64,000 nucleotides of DNA from CAWBBA01 sp963741625 (GTDB taxonomy: Bacteria > Desulfobacterota > Desulfomonilia > Desulfomonilales > Desulfomonilaceae). Below, in pieces: positions 47,943 to 58,679 of the stretch. Where the stretch lies: the NCBI GenBank assembly GCA_963741625.1, contig CAVUIT010000012.1, forward strand, positions 744,001-808,000, in the 5' to 3' direction. The notes below the pieces were generated by a model. It saw only the letters and a program-made list of their open reading frames with translations. It was not told where the DNA came from and ran no database searches. Position 1 is the first letter of the stretch, and every line of letters begins with the position of its first letter. The translations under genes were made by a program, and so were the position numbers.

Positions 47943-50900
47943 ATGGAGAAAGGCGTCTATTCCGGCTCGACCCGATGGTTGTGGGTAGCCCTTTTCGTCT
48001 TGGGTACCTGCGCTCTCTTGATTGGAGGATACAAGTATTACCAATCCGAGACGGAACGGATCCGACAAGAGAAATACCAGGAAATAGCTGCCATCGGGAA
48101 GCTGAAAGCAGGGCAGATCCAGCAGTGGAGGCGGGAGCGGTTCGGTGACATCTCGCGGTCCTCAAAGGCTCCTTTCTTTGGACAAGCGATACGGGAGTGG
48201 CTCCGAGACGCGAACAACGCATCGCTCCGGCCGAAGTTACAGGATAGATTGGTGGTCAGAACAGAAGGAGGAGGGCTACGCGGACGTTCTCCTTCTCGAC
48301 AAGGAATACCATGTTTTGCTGTCTGCTGAGCCTCAGCCTCACCCACTGAGCGCTGCCACGAAAAAGGCCGTCGAGCAGGCTCTCACCAACCGTACTCCAA
48401 TGTTGAGCGACCTATACCGCTGTCCGACCGGGATGGTCCATCTAGACGCCGTGGGGCCTATCCTGGACGCCGCGGGCCAGCCCGTTGCCGCGTTGGTTCT
48501 GAGAAGCAATGCGGAATCCCTCCTGTACCCTTTGATCCAGTCTTGGCCAACGCCGAGTAGGACTGCTGAAACGCTCCTGGTCCGCAGGGATGGCGAAGAT
48601 GTTCTCTACTTGAACGACCTCCGCCATCGGCCCGAAAGTGCCCTGTCTCTCCGCGAACCCTTAACCCGTCACGACCTTCCGGCAGCTCAGGCGGTCCTGG
48701 GAAAGGAGGGGGTATTCCAGGGAAAGGATTACCGCGGAGTCGAGGTGCTGGCAGCTCTGCGCCATATTGCCGGGTCGCCGTGGTTCATGGTGGCCAAAGT
48801 GGATGCGAGTGAGATCCTGGCGGAGGCCCGCTATCGTGGAGGGATAGTCGCTCTTTTTGCCGCACTCTTCATTGTGCTCGCCGGGAGCGTGACCGCCTAT
48901 GGGTACAGGTATCGACAGGTGCGCCTCTATCGAGATCTCTATCGGTCAGAGCGGGAACAGCAGGCAGCATTGAGGGAGTTCCGCACGACCCTGTACAGTA
49001 TCGGCGACGCGGTAGTCACCACCGACGTAGAAGGTCTGGTAAAGCAGATGAATCCGGTGGCCGAGCGGCTCACCGGCTGGCAAGAAGCCGAGGCGCAAGG
49101 CAAAACCATTGGCGAGGTTTTCCGTATCGTCAACGAGGAGACGCGTGCCAAGGTCGAAGACCCCGTCGCGCGCGTGCTGCGCGAAGGGTTGGTCGTAGGG
49201 CTTGCCAACCACACTCTGCTCATTGCCAAAGACGGGAGTGAGTATCCCATCTCCGACAGCGGTGCTCCCATCCACGATGAGACTGGGGCCATCACTGGCG
49301 CCGTGCTGGTCTTCCAGGATCAAACGGACAGTCAACGCCGCCTCGACGAACGCGAAACCAGACTGACTCTTTTGCAACTGCTCAACGAACAGAACGATAC
49401 GCACGAGATGATAAGAAACATCACTGCTTTCCTTCAGAAACGGTCGGGTTGCGAGGCGGTGGGCGTGCGGCTGAAGGAGGGGGAGGATTATCCTTATTTC
49501 GAGACGCGGGGCTTCACACAGGAGTTTGTTCAGGCCGAAAGCAGCCTGTGTGGCCGCGACGCGACCGGCGAGCTGCTCAGGGACTCCACGGGCAATCCGG
49601 TGCTTGAGTGCATGTGCGGCAACATACTGAGCGGGCGATTCAACCCCAATCTGCCGTTCTTCACAGCCAAAGGCAGCTTCTGGTCCAACTGCACCACCGA
49701 ACTGTTGGCAAGCACCACCGAGGGGGACCGCCAGGCGCGGACGCGCAATCGGTGCAACGGCGAAGGCTACGAATCCGTGGCCTTGTTTCGCATGCGCAGC
49801 GGTGATGAAACCTTGGGCCTGCTGCAACTGAACGACCGCGCCAAAGGGCGTTTCACTCCCGAACTCCTGGAATTCATGGAAAGCTCCGCAGACGAGATCG
49901 CTATCGCCCTGGCCCAGAGGCAAGCGCAAGCCCGACTGCGTGAGAGCGAGGAGCGGTTCTCAAAATCATTCAGGAATAATCCGGCATGGCTTGCCATCGT
50001 TCACATGGAAACCAACAAAACTCTGGAAGTGAATGATGCATGGACAAGAATATTCGGTTACACGCGCGAAGAAGCGATTGGGCGCACTACAGTAGAGTTG
50101 GGAATATACGATCAGGAAACATACCGCAAAATTATGGAGGAAGCAAAATCGAAGGGCTCAGTTAGAAATGTGGAAGTAACTGTAAAAACCCGAACTGGTG
50201 AAAATCGAGTACTTTTAGTCTCACGCGAAGTCATTGCAATTGGGGGCGAGCCATATTTGTTGGCAATGGGAATGGACATCACTGATCGCAACCAGGCAGA
50301 AGAAGACTTGCGAAAAAGTGAGGAACGGTATCGCCTCTTGGTCGATATGGCGCCGGATGCGATCGTCGTCAGCCAGGATGGCCGCATCATCTATGTGAAC
50401 AGGGCTGCGATGCAACTGTTAGGTGAGACAGACTCCGACCAGATTGTCGGAACTTACCCTATCGAATGGGTCCATCCGGATGACCGGGACCTTGTTGCGC
50501 ACCGCATGCAGATACTGCTCGCCTCCCAAACTTTGGTCCCTCAATCCGTATGGCGTCTCTTGCGGCGAGACGGTACTGTACGAGATGTTGAAGCTGTCTC
50601 CGGTTCGCTACGCTCCGGCGAAAGCATGATTATTCATGCCATGTTACGGGACACCACTGACCGCAAACAGGCAGAGGAAGCTATACGAGAGAGTGAAGAA
50701 CGTTATCGCTCGCTGTTCGACAACATGCTTGAGGGTTATGCCTATTGCAAGATGCTTTTTGTAGATGGTGAGCCGCAGGATTTTATCTTCCTCGATGTAA
50801 ACCAAGCATTCGAGAGCTTGACAAGCTTAAAGAATGTCATTGGCAAGAAGGTGACCGAGGCGATCCCTGGAATAAGAGAGTCGAATTCTGAATTGTTTGA

Positions 50901-52989
50901 GGATTGCGGTAGAGTGGCCCTAACTGGAACTCCGGAGAAGCTTGAGACCTATGTAGATGCTCTGGGAATTTGGTTTTCTATCTCCGTGTATAGCACGGAA
51001 AGAGAACATTTTGTCGCTGTGTTCGACAATGTCACCGAGCGCAAGCACGCTGAGGAATTGCACCGACAGGCAGAGCACCGGTACCGCCGCCTGTTTGAGG
51101 ATGCACCCCTAATGTATGTCATCACTAGGAATAAACAGGGCGTGCCCTTTATCAACGACTGCAATGAGTTGTTCTTGAGTTCCGTGGGATACTCGCGAGA
51201 AGAGATAGTGGGACGCCCCTTGGCGGACTTCTACTCACCCAAGTCACGCGCGGAACTGCTTGAACGCGGCGGGTACGCTCGGGCTCTAGATGGAGAATTT
51301 TTGATCGGCGAACGGCAACTGCTGACGCGCGACGGCAGACTCATCCCGACTCTCTTGCATACAGCGACTGAAGTCGACGCTTCCGGGGAGGTAATCGGCA
51401 CACGGGCTATGTTTGTAGATATCACCGAGCGCAAGCGAGCAGAGGAGGCCTTGAGCAAGCAGGCGGCGTTCATGACTCATTTGATGGAGGCAATTCCAGT
51501 ACCTGTATTTTTTAAAGATGTTAATCACACGTATGTAGGCTGTAATAACGCATTTGCTCAGTTCGTTGGTTTGCCAAAAGAAAGGATAGTTGGAAAACCG
51601 GTTTTCGATGTGGTTTCCCATGAGACTGCTGAGATTTTCAAACAGCATGATGAGACGCTGTTTCGCAATCCGGGTGCGCAGGTATACGCGACTTCTGTGA
51701 AGCGATCCGACGGGTCAATACGCGAGGTGATATTCCATAAGGCCACTTATGGTGATTCTGATGGTTCGGTATTAGGTCTTATTGGGGTTATTCTCGACAT
51801 CACCGACCGCAGGATTCTTGAACAACAGCTTTTCCAGGCCCAGAAGATGGAGGCGGTCGGCACGCTGGCAGGCGGTGTTGCGCATGACTTTAATAACCTC
51901 TTACAAGTGATTCTCGGGTATTCCGAATTGATTCTTGCTGATGGCGACCTTCTTGCGCAGTACAGGGAGGACTTAACCAAGGTATATCAGGCTGCGAGAA
52001 ATGGCGCGGACCTGGTGCAGAGACTGCTCACTTTCAGCAGAAAGACCGAGGTAAAGCCCCGTCCTCTAAACTTGAATAGGCGAATAGTGCAATTGGATAA
52101 AATGCTCTCCCGCACCATGCCGAAGATGATAGAAATAAAACTCATCTTGGCCAACGAACTCGCCGCGATAAATGCCGACTCCACGCAGATGGAGCAGGTC
52201 CTGATGAACCTTGCCTTGAACGCAAGAGACGCTATGCCCGAAGGGGGCAAACTTACTATCCAAACCGAGAACGTGATTCTTGACGTGGATTACTGCAAGG
52301 ATCATCTGGAGGCCAAGCCGGGGCGTTATGTGATGCTGTCCGTTTCGGATACGGGGCAAGGCATGGATAAGAACACAGTGCAGCACATTTTTGAGCCTTT
52401 CTTCACCACTAAAGGCCCAGGCGAGGGCACGGGGCTTGGGCTCGCCATGGTTTACGGGATCGTCAAGCAGCACGGCGGTCACATCATGTGTTACAGCGAG
52501 CCCGGTCAAGGAACAATTTTCAAGATATATTTTCTTGCGCTAGAGTCAGGTGGGGAGACGCGGACGACTGAGACCAGGGCGGTGCCACCAGGCGGATCTG
52601 AAACGATTCTCCTCGTCGATGACGAGCAAATGATTCGCGACCTTTGCTCCAGGATTCTCACAAAATCCGGATACAACGTAGTCACGGCGTCCAACGGTAA
52701 AGAGGCTCTGGAGCTATACAGGGAGCAGAGAGAGAAGATTTCACTCGTTGTCCTCGATCTCATAATGCCGGAGATGGGCGGCAAGCAATGCCTGGAGGGC
52801 CTCTTGACCCTTGATCCGGCCGTTAAGGTGGTCATTGCAAGCGGCTACTCCGGCAAGGATAGCGCCAGGGAGGCCCTGACCTCAGGGGCAAAGGGGTTTA
52901 TCGACAAGCCGTATGATGTGCGGCAGGTCCTGATGGTCGTCCGGGCAGTGCTTGACGACAAGATGAATCCAGAAGAGGAACTTGATTGA
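47943..52989 (+). CDS. multi-PAS hybrid histidine kinase with receiver domain (one frameshift)
   Basis: Sensor kinase. Order: membrane helix (about 12-30), periplasmic sensor domain, second helix (about 298-320), PAS, a GAF domain with five cysteines, five more PAS domains, a HisKA domain with the phospho-His in GGVAHDFNNLLQVILGYSEL, HATPase (DTGQGMDKN; FEPFFTTKGPGEGTGLGLA) and a C-terminal receiver with phospho-Asp in LVVLDLIMPEMGG. One extra G near 48265-48275 splits the N-terminal 110 residues from the rest; repaired, the protein has 1681 residues. ATG 47943 has GGAGG eight bases upstream. The final receiver lacks an output domain, so a separate response regulator is expected. Signal unknown. 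Confidence 0.88.
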
Positions 52990-53194
52990 TTGGTTTCGGC
53001 GTTCGGCCAAAAAGATGTTGAATTGAGACATGGAATTCCCGGGTCACCATACCTATTTTCCATGGGCATGGCTTTCGGCTTCGGGAATGCAAGCGCCAAC
53101 CAATTGTTCGCCTAAAGTTGCTGCGTCGGGCACACAAAAAGAAAAACCGCCGAATCAGCTTCGCTCACTCAACGGTTCGATTAGTCTTTTTTTT

Positions 53195-53238
53195 TGGTCG
53201 GGGCGACTGGATTTGAACCAGCGACCACCTGAACCCCA
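53195..53238 (-). other. tRNA-Pro 3'-half remnant (candidate att site)
   Basis: Read on the minus strand, this is the 3' half of a tRNA: part of the anticodon arm (GGGG, then CAGGTGGTCG), an intact T arm (CTGG-TTCAAAT-CCAG), the acceptor strand TCGCCCCGA and CCA. It matches tRNA-Pro(GGG) closely. The 5' half is absent: beyond 53238 the sequence does not pair. Such half-tRNAs are left where an integrase used the tRNA 3' end as attachment site. Confidence 0.6.
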
Positions 53239-53552
53239 TTCCCGGAGTCGTGAAACAGGGTCAACAATATCAACTGCTTGCTTGTGCCCGTTGCCTCAAA
53301 AATCCGCACAGATCACAACAATTTCTGACAGGTGTCCGCAAAATGCCCACAGGGGATACTACCTGATTTTCGGGCGGGCCAGCTACAACAATATCTGTAA
53401 TCTCAAACAGTTCCTTTTTGGCACCCGTTGCCACCTTCCACAACAAATCAGGACGTTACACAGGCCAATGGCACAAATCCGGCACAAACCGCCCAGCGAA
53501 TCCCTCAGGAGGAAAACAAAATATGGCCAAATTTCATCGACCTGAGAAGTCC

Positions 53553-54233
53553 TCATAGTTTGGCATCAAGAGGACGCACGCAATCGGGACCTTCATGATC
53601 GGCCTTGTTCACCTTATCGCTGACGGGGTACCCGGCCATTTGGTCCGGAGGGAATGGTTGCAACAATGGTTTCACCAATTCAGGCTTCTTTATCTTTGGA
53701 TCTAGCCACAAGTCATAATCTTCGGGCTTCAAGATCACCGGCATCCTATCATGTATAGGTTGCAGTAGGTCGTTGGCATCTGTCGTAAGAATAGTGCAGG
53801 ACTCGATGATATCTCCGTCTGGCGCTTTCCAGCGCTCCCAAAGACCGGCGAATGCAAGTGGCTTGCCGTTGGCCAGGCCGAAGAAATAAGGTTGCTTTTT
53901 GCCTTTGGTTTTCTTCCATTCATAAAAACCATCAGCCGGTACCAAACACGGTCTGTTCTTGAATGCTGCTCTAAAGGCCGGTTTCTCTGCCACACTCTCA
54001 GATCTCGCATTGATCAATCTTGAGGCAATCTTGGGATCTTTGGCCCAAAATGGGATGAGCCCCCATTTGACGAGTCTTAACTCGCGTCGCCCACCGCTTT
54101 CTTCATTTCTCACGATGGCAACGACTTGAGTAGGCTCAATGTTATACCGTGGCTCCAGTTCGACGTCTTCCTTAAGTCCGAAATGCTGGGTCAGATCTCT
54201 ACCTACGGTCATCAATACGAACCTTCCACACAT
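53553..54233 (-). CDS. yedK: SOS response-associated peptidase (SRAP/YedK, HMCES-like)
   Basis: Forms a covalent link with abasic sites in single-stranded DNA to protect them. It begins MCGRF, so Cys2 becomes the catalytic N-terminus after Met removal. Further family motifs are PRYNIEPTQ, KWGLIPFWA, NARSESVAEKPAFR, RCLVPADGFYEW-like (PCLVPADGFYEWKK) and the His in IHDRMPVIL. 226 residues is standard. It lies alone between a tRNA remnant and a long non-coding stretch. Confidence 0.95.
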   Translation of the reverse strand: MCGRFVLMTVGRDLTQHFGLKEDVELEPRYNIEPTQVVAIVRNEESGGRRELRLVKWGLIPFWAKDPKIASRLINARSESVAEKPAFRAAFKNRPCLVPADGFYEWKKTKGKKQPYFFGLANGKPLAFAGLWERWKAPDGDIIESCTILTTDANDLLQPIHDRMPVILKPEDYDLWLDPKIKKPELVKPLLQPFPPDQMAGYPVSDKVNKADHEGPDCVRPLDAKL

Positions 54234-55291
54234 GTTCGTCCCTCTTGCCTTCCAGCTGTCATTTCAGCTTTTAGCAGATCGTTAAACGTGAGGCAGTACC
54301 GGGGAGTAGCTCTGAGCAGAGCAATCCGTGCTCTCATGCCCAAAATGACTAAATTATTATAGAGAATGCTCCCCGGTTGGGGCTTAGGTGATCGGAGCCT
54401 GCGATGGGGCAACGCCGCAACTAACGGAGCATTCTCTTTACTTATTATATCCAATTCTTCGGCTGCTTTGTAATGCGGCTCGCATCTTCCCTTTGGCCGG
54501 AGACTGCGCAATTGCGTTCGGGTAAGCCGCCACATCCAAGAATTTGGTTGACCTGGTAACAGTGGGGGGAGGTATGCTCAACAAACCCTTAAAACAGACG
54601 TTTCCGTCAATCTTACGACGGTTTTGCCTCTGTTGGTTTTTTGTGGGAGGAGGTACAGGGCCCTTCCGGGGCCTGGTAGACCAGGCCCGCAACCCGTCAC
54701 TATGACCAAGGCGCCCGAAATGGCAAGACCGCAGCATGATTCCGGGCTGGTCGGACTCATAATCACCAGATGTAAGAGAGAACATTCAAACCCAAGGTCG
54801 TATGAACTCTTATGGCGATTTTGCTCATTCCGATTGGAGGGCCTGGGGACATAGGCCACTCCTCGGCGGCAGATAACGTCCACATCGGATTAGCCGCGGA
54901 AAGGCCACAAAGAAGGGCCGAGGTTTATAAAGGCCAGAAAGCGGGTCTCCATTTCTCTTGAGGAGACCAACGCCCATGGAGGGGTTTTGGGCAAGAATTT
55001 GGAGCTGATAGTATGTGATATCCATGTCAAGCGACAGATGGGGGAGGCTATGCGCAGGCAATCGGTCCCCAGCGCCTTCGTTCCTTCCTCTTGATCAAGA
55101 ACTGGTCGATTTCATGATCGACTCAGTGATTTGTCGCATCAGACTTTGGTTTCACCCCAAGAAAGGGGTAATAGTCGAGAAATTACCCGATTTCATCTTA
55201 GGGTTTACGCTTAGGAGCACTCAGGCCAAGAGAAGATTGGCAAAGCACTCACGCTATTAAACCCAAAGGCTGAGGGATAAGGACCACATTC
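54234..55291. other. 1-kb non-coding stretch with palindromes
   Basis: No open frame here looks like a gene; short ones (for example 55015-55260) have no motif or family look. Two structures stand out: an inverted-repeat element at 54354-54448 and a perfect hairpin GGGCCTGGT-AG-ACCAGGCCC at 54669-54688. The rest looks like eroded or regulatory DNA upstream of livH. Confidence 0.5.
54354..54448. repeat. small inverted-repeat element flanked by TTATTAT
   Basis: AGAGAATGCTCC (54361-54372) and its exact complement GGAGCATTCTCT (54426-54437) bracket a 53-base centre. TTATTAT directly precedes the left arm (54354-54360) and follows the right arm after four bases (54442-54448). The 77-base core could be a tiny non-autonomous mobile element or the stem of a structured RNA. 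Confidence 0.5.
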
Positions 55292-56164
55292 ATGGAACTG
55301 ACGGCTTCCCTCCTCATCATACAGGCTCTGCACGGCCTCGTGTATGGGATGCTCCTTTTCCTAGTGGCATCCGGCATGACCTTGGTCTTCGGAATGATGG
55401 ACATCCTCAATATTGCTCATGCCGCGTTTTACATGCTGGGTGCGTATTTGGGTTGCTCAGTGCTGATGGCTACAGGAAACTTCTGGCTTGCCCTAGTTGT
55501 GGCGCCTGTCGGTGTGGGCATTCTAGGGGCCCTAGTGGAGCGGTTCTTCCTGAGAAAAGTGCATAGCTATGGTCATGCTTTTGAGCTACTAATCACCTTC
55601 GGAGTGTTCTTTGTGATCACTGAAGCGGTAAAGTGGATCTGGGGCGACTTCCCTCGGCCTGTCGACGCCCCTCCCGCTCTTTCCGGGTCCGTGCATCTTC
55701 TGGGGTTTCAATATCCGGTGTACCGTCTCTTTATCCTGGTAATATCCTCCATTGTTTTGGTTGGATTGCTCTATGTTTTTCTGAAGACCCGCGTGGGCAT
55801 TAGGATACGGGCGGCTGTATCGGATGCCCAAATGGTCGATGCTCTCGGTGTCAATGTCCCACGGCTCTTTCTGGGTGTTTTTTCGGGCGGCACAGCTTTG
55901 GCGGGCCTGGCCGGTGTCGTAGCAGGCCCATTTCTTAGCACGTATCCGGGGATGGGTCTCGACATGCTGGTGGACACCTTTGTAGTGGTCGTGGTGGGTG
56001 GGTTCGGTAGCCTTCCCGGAGCTTTTCTGGCCTCCCTCATGATCGGAGAGCTGCAATCCTTTGGGATTCTCTTCATCCCCCGCCTGGCCCTGGTTTTCCA
56101 GTTCCTACTCATGGCCGTGGTGCTCATAATAAGGCCCACGGGGCTCTTTGGAGAGAAGGTATGA
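55292..56164 (+). CDS. livH: branched-chain amino acid-type ABC transporter permease LivH
   Basis: Inner-membrane permease of the LIV/HAAT family. The 290 residues form about eight helices, with family segments GMTLVFGMMDILNIAHAAFYMLGAY and the cytoplasmic coupling region ALGVNVPRLFLGVF. AAGGA precedes ATG 55292. First gene of livHMGFK; ATGA overlap with livM. Substrates of such systems range from amino acids to aromatic or organic acids, and the neighbouring acyl-CoA ligase hints at an acid. Confidence 0.93.
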   Translation: MELTASLLIIQALHGLVYGMLLFLVASGMTLVFGMMDILNIAHAAFYMLGAYLGCSVLMATGNFWLALVVAPVGVGILGALVERFFLRKVHSYGHAFELLITFGVFFVITEAVKWIWGDFPRPVDAPPALSGSVHLLGFQYPVYRLFILVISSIVLVGLLYVFLKTRVGIRIRAAVSDAQMVDALGVNVPRLFLGVFSGGTALAGLAGVVAGPFLSTYPGMGLDMLVDTFVVVVVGGFGSLPGAFLASLMIGELQSFGILFIPRLALVFQFLLMAVVLIIRPTGLFGEKV

Positions 56165-57138
56165 AACGCTTCCTCCTCTTCCAAATTGCCCTGGCCATTG
56201 GGCTTGCCGCACTTCTCTTGGCAGCTCCTTGGGTTTTGACTGTCGTGCAGACCAGGATGCTGACCGAGATTGTTTACTTCTCGCTGTTCGCCGTGAGCTT
56301 CAACCTCCTCTTCGCCTACGCGGGCCTGCTCTCCTTTGGTCACGCCGCTTACTTCGGCCTCGGTGCTTATGTTACGGCCATCTCCTTAAAGCAGGTGGCG
56401 GGGATGCCCTTTATGGCCGCCATCCTACTCGGGGCGCTGGCGGCAGCGGCCGGCGGAGCCCTTATCGGGTTTTTCTGTGTGCGGAGTAAAGGATCCTATT
56501 TCGCCTTGCTGACCCTGGCCTTCAATCAGTTCCTCTGGGCAATCGCCTGGAAATGGAGGGAAGTGACGGGCGGCGATGATGGCATAGGCGGCATAGTCCC
56601 CAAAAATCCGGTGGACCTAGGTATTCTGAACTTCGATTTCAAGAATGTTGGAAGCAAATATTATCTCACGCTCGTCATCGTTGTCGTTTGCCTCGCTCTG
56701 GGCTGGTACCTGATGCGAACGCCCTTTGGCAATACTGTCAGGGCGGTGAAAGCCAACGAAGAGCGAGCCGCCTTCCTCGGATACAACGTCAACCGATCCA
56801 AGCTCTTGATCTTCACTCTTTCAGCGTGCTTTGCGGGAATCGCCGGCAGCCTTTTCGCACTGTTCCAGAATTTCGTGGCGCCGAGCGCTATCTCGCTGAG
56901 TATGTCTACAGAGGTGCTATTCATGGCCTTTCTCGGAGGCACAGGCTCGTTTCTTGGGCCAATTCTGGGTGCCGCCATCTTTGTTTACTTCACGGACTGG
57001 ATCAGCGGCTTGACCGAGCGCTGGGAGTTCATTCTGGGGCTCCTTTTCATTGTTCTCGTCCTCTATTTTCGCCAGGGGTTCATGGGCCTGATCGCCGCCA
57101 GAGTGAGATCTTTGTTCTCCACTGGGAAGAGTAAATAA
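56161..57138 (+). CDS. livM: branched-chain amino acid-type ABC transporter permease LivM
   Basis: Second permease subunit, 325 residues, with the motif LFAYAGLLSFGHAAYFGLGAY typical of LivM, the region RTPFGNTVRAVKANEERAAFLGYN that contacts the ATPase, and GGTGSFLGPILGAA. Intact and coupled to livH by ATGA overlap. Confidence 0.94.
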   Translation: MKRFLLFQIALAIGLAALLLAAPWVLTVVQTRMLTEIVYFSLFAVSFNLLFAYAGLLSFGHAAYFGLGAYVTAISLKQVAGMPFMAAILLGALAAAAGGALIGFFCVRSKGSYFALLTLAFNQFLWAIAWKWREVTGGDDGIGGIVPKNPVDLGILNFDFKNVGSKYYLTLVIVVVCLALGWYLMRTPFGNTVRAVKANEERAAFLGYNVNRSKLLIFTLSACFAGIAGSLFALFQNFVAPSAISLSMSTEVLFMAFLGGTGSFLGPILGAAIFVYFTDWISGLTERWEFILGLLFIVLVLYFRQGFMGLIAARVRSLFSTGKSK

Positions 57139-57150
57139 AGGAAAGCGTCC

Positions 57151-57897
57151 ATGCCTCTGTTGCAAGTAACAAATCTTTTCAAGGACTTTAGCGGGCTGAA
57201 AGTCCTCTTCGGAATTGACCTGAAATTGGAGCAAGGCGAGAGACACGCTGTCATCGGCCCCAATGGAGCTGGGAAATCCACGCTCTTCAATGTGATAACG
57301 GGAAAGTATGTCCCCAGTCGAGGAAGGATTACGTTTAAGGGCCATGATATCACCGGCCTTCCGCCCCACAAAATCGCTCGGCTCGGGCTGGCCCGATCCT
57401 TCCAGGTCACCAACATCTTTCGGGCCATGACAGTTTTCGAGAACGTTCGAAACGCGGTCCTTTCGCGGAATGGCAGGCGCTACTCCATATTTCCCACTCT
57501 GGCCAGGATGAGGACCATTTCAGAGGAAACCGAGCGGATCCTGGATCTGATCGGGCTCCTGGATCGGAAGGACGAACTGGCCGGTGAGCTGGCCCATGGG
57601 CATCAGCGCGCGCTGGAGATCGGCATGACGATTGCTATGGATCCTGCATTGATCTTGCTGGATGAACCGACCGCTGGGATGTCCTCCACAGAGAGCCGAG
57701 AAACCGTCAAGCTTATCGAGAAGGTCACGGAAGGAAAGACGCTGCTCATCGTGGAGCACGACATGGATGTGGTCTTCAGCATCGCCAACGGGATCACTGT
57801 GATCTACTACGGCCAGGTCCTGGCCGCAGGGCCCCCTGAAGCGATTCGGAACGATCAGCAGGTCAAGGATGCATATCTCGGTGAAGAGAGAGAGTGA
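57151..57897 (+). CDS. livG: branched-chain amino acid-type ABC transporter ATPase LivG
   Basis: ATPase subunit, 248 residues. Walker A is GPNGAGKSTLFN, the Q-loop region LARSFQVTNIF, Walker B LILLDEPTAGMS and the switch His VEHDMDVVF. The signature segment reads LAHGHQRALEIGM in place of the canonical LSGGQ, a substitution (LAHG) usual for LivG. Four bases before livF. Confidence 0.95.
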   Translation: MPLLQVTNLFKDFSGLKVLFGIDLKLEQGERHAVIGPNGAGKSTLFNVITGKYVPSRGRITFKGHDITGLPPHKIARLGLARSFQVTNIFRAMTVFENVRNAVLSRNGRRYSIFPTLARMRTISEETERILDLIGLLDRKDELAGELAHGHQRALEIGMTIAMDPALILLDEPTAGMSSTESRETVKLIEKVTEGKTLLIVEHDMDVVFSIANGITVIYYGQVLAAGPPEAIRNDQQVKDAYLGEERE

Positions 57898-57900
57898 ATC

Positions 57901-58608
57901 ATGCTTCTCGAGATCAGAGATCTTCATGCCTTTTATGAGGAGAGCCACGTCCTCAGAGGGATCTCCTTGGACGTGGACCATGGAGAGATTGTCTCACTAC
58001 TTGGGCGAAACGGGGTTGGCAAGACCAGCACCTTGAAATCCATTATTGGCCTACTGGCTCCAAGTTCAGGTCAGGTCCTTTTCAAGGGCCATGAACTCTC
58101 AGGCATGTCTCCTCATGAGATTGCGAATTTAGGCGTGGGTTACGTACCGGAGGACAGGAGGATCTTTCCCAGGCTGACCGTTCGTGAGAACCTTCTGATG
58201 GGGATCAAGCCGGGCCAAAAGCAGATCGCGAACGGCTGGTCCGTGGAAAAAATCTATGATTATTTTCCTCCGCTAAAGGCAAGGGACAAACAGAAGGGCG
58301 CTTACCTTTCAGGAGGTGAGCAGCAGATGTTGACCATCGGCCGGACCCTCATGGGGGAGCCCGAGGTACTTCTTCTGGACGAGCCCACAGAGGGACTGGC
58401 CCCAATGATTGTGGAAACTTTGGAGCAAGTCGTCACAGATGTTCACAACCACGGCGTGGCCATCCTCCTGGTGGAGCAGAACATGCGTGTGGTGTTGAGG
58501 CTGGCCGGGAGAATTTACGTGATAAGCAAAGGCAAAATCGTTTTCCAAGGTAGCGGCGAGGCACTCAGGGAGGCCCGGGAGGTCCGAGAAAAGTATCTGG
58601 AGGTGTGA
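57901..58608 (+). CDS. livF: branched-chain amino acid-type ABC transporter ATPase LivF
   Basis: Second ATPase subunit, 235 residues, with Walker A GRNGVGKTSTLKS, YVPEDRRIFPRLTVRENL, signature YLSGGEQQMLTIGRTLM, Walker B VLLLDEPTEGLAP and VEQNMRVV. Intact; separated from livK by 71 bases containing AGGAAGGAGG. Confidence 0.95.
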   Translation: MLLEIRDLHAFYEESHVLRGISLDVDHGEIVSLLGRNGVGKTSTLKSIIGLLAPSSGQVLFKGHELSGMSPHEIANLGVGYVPEDRRIFPRLTVRENLLMGIKPGQKQIANGWSVEKIYDYFPPLKARDKQKGAYLSGGEQQMLTIGRTLMGEPEVLLLDEPTEGLAPMIVETLEQVVTDVHNHGVAILLVEQNMRVVLRLAGRIYVISKGKIVFQGSGEALREAREVREKYLEV

Positions 58609-58679
58609 GAACTATCTTTGGGGGAGGGCGATGCAATCACCGCTTGGGGACCAACACATATTAGGAAGGAGGTAATGAG

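Noticed and set aside
48946..49929. 327-codon open frame opposite the PAS/GAF part of the kinase
   Set aside because: Antisense to well-conserved PAS and GAF sequence.
53030..53545. Open frame containing SGRLDLNQRPPEPH
   Set aside because: This well-known spurious peptide arises from translating a tRNA 3' end in the wrong strand; the DNA is the tRNA-Pro remnant plus non-coding flank.
55015..55260. 81-codon open frame upstream of livH
   Set aside because: No motif or family look; sits in a palindrome-bearing non-coding stretch.
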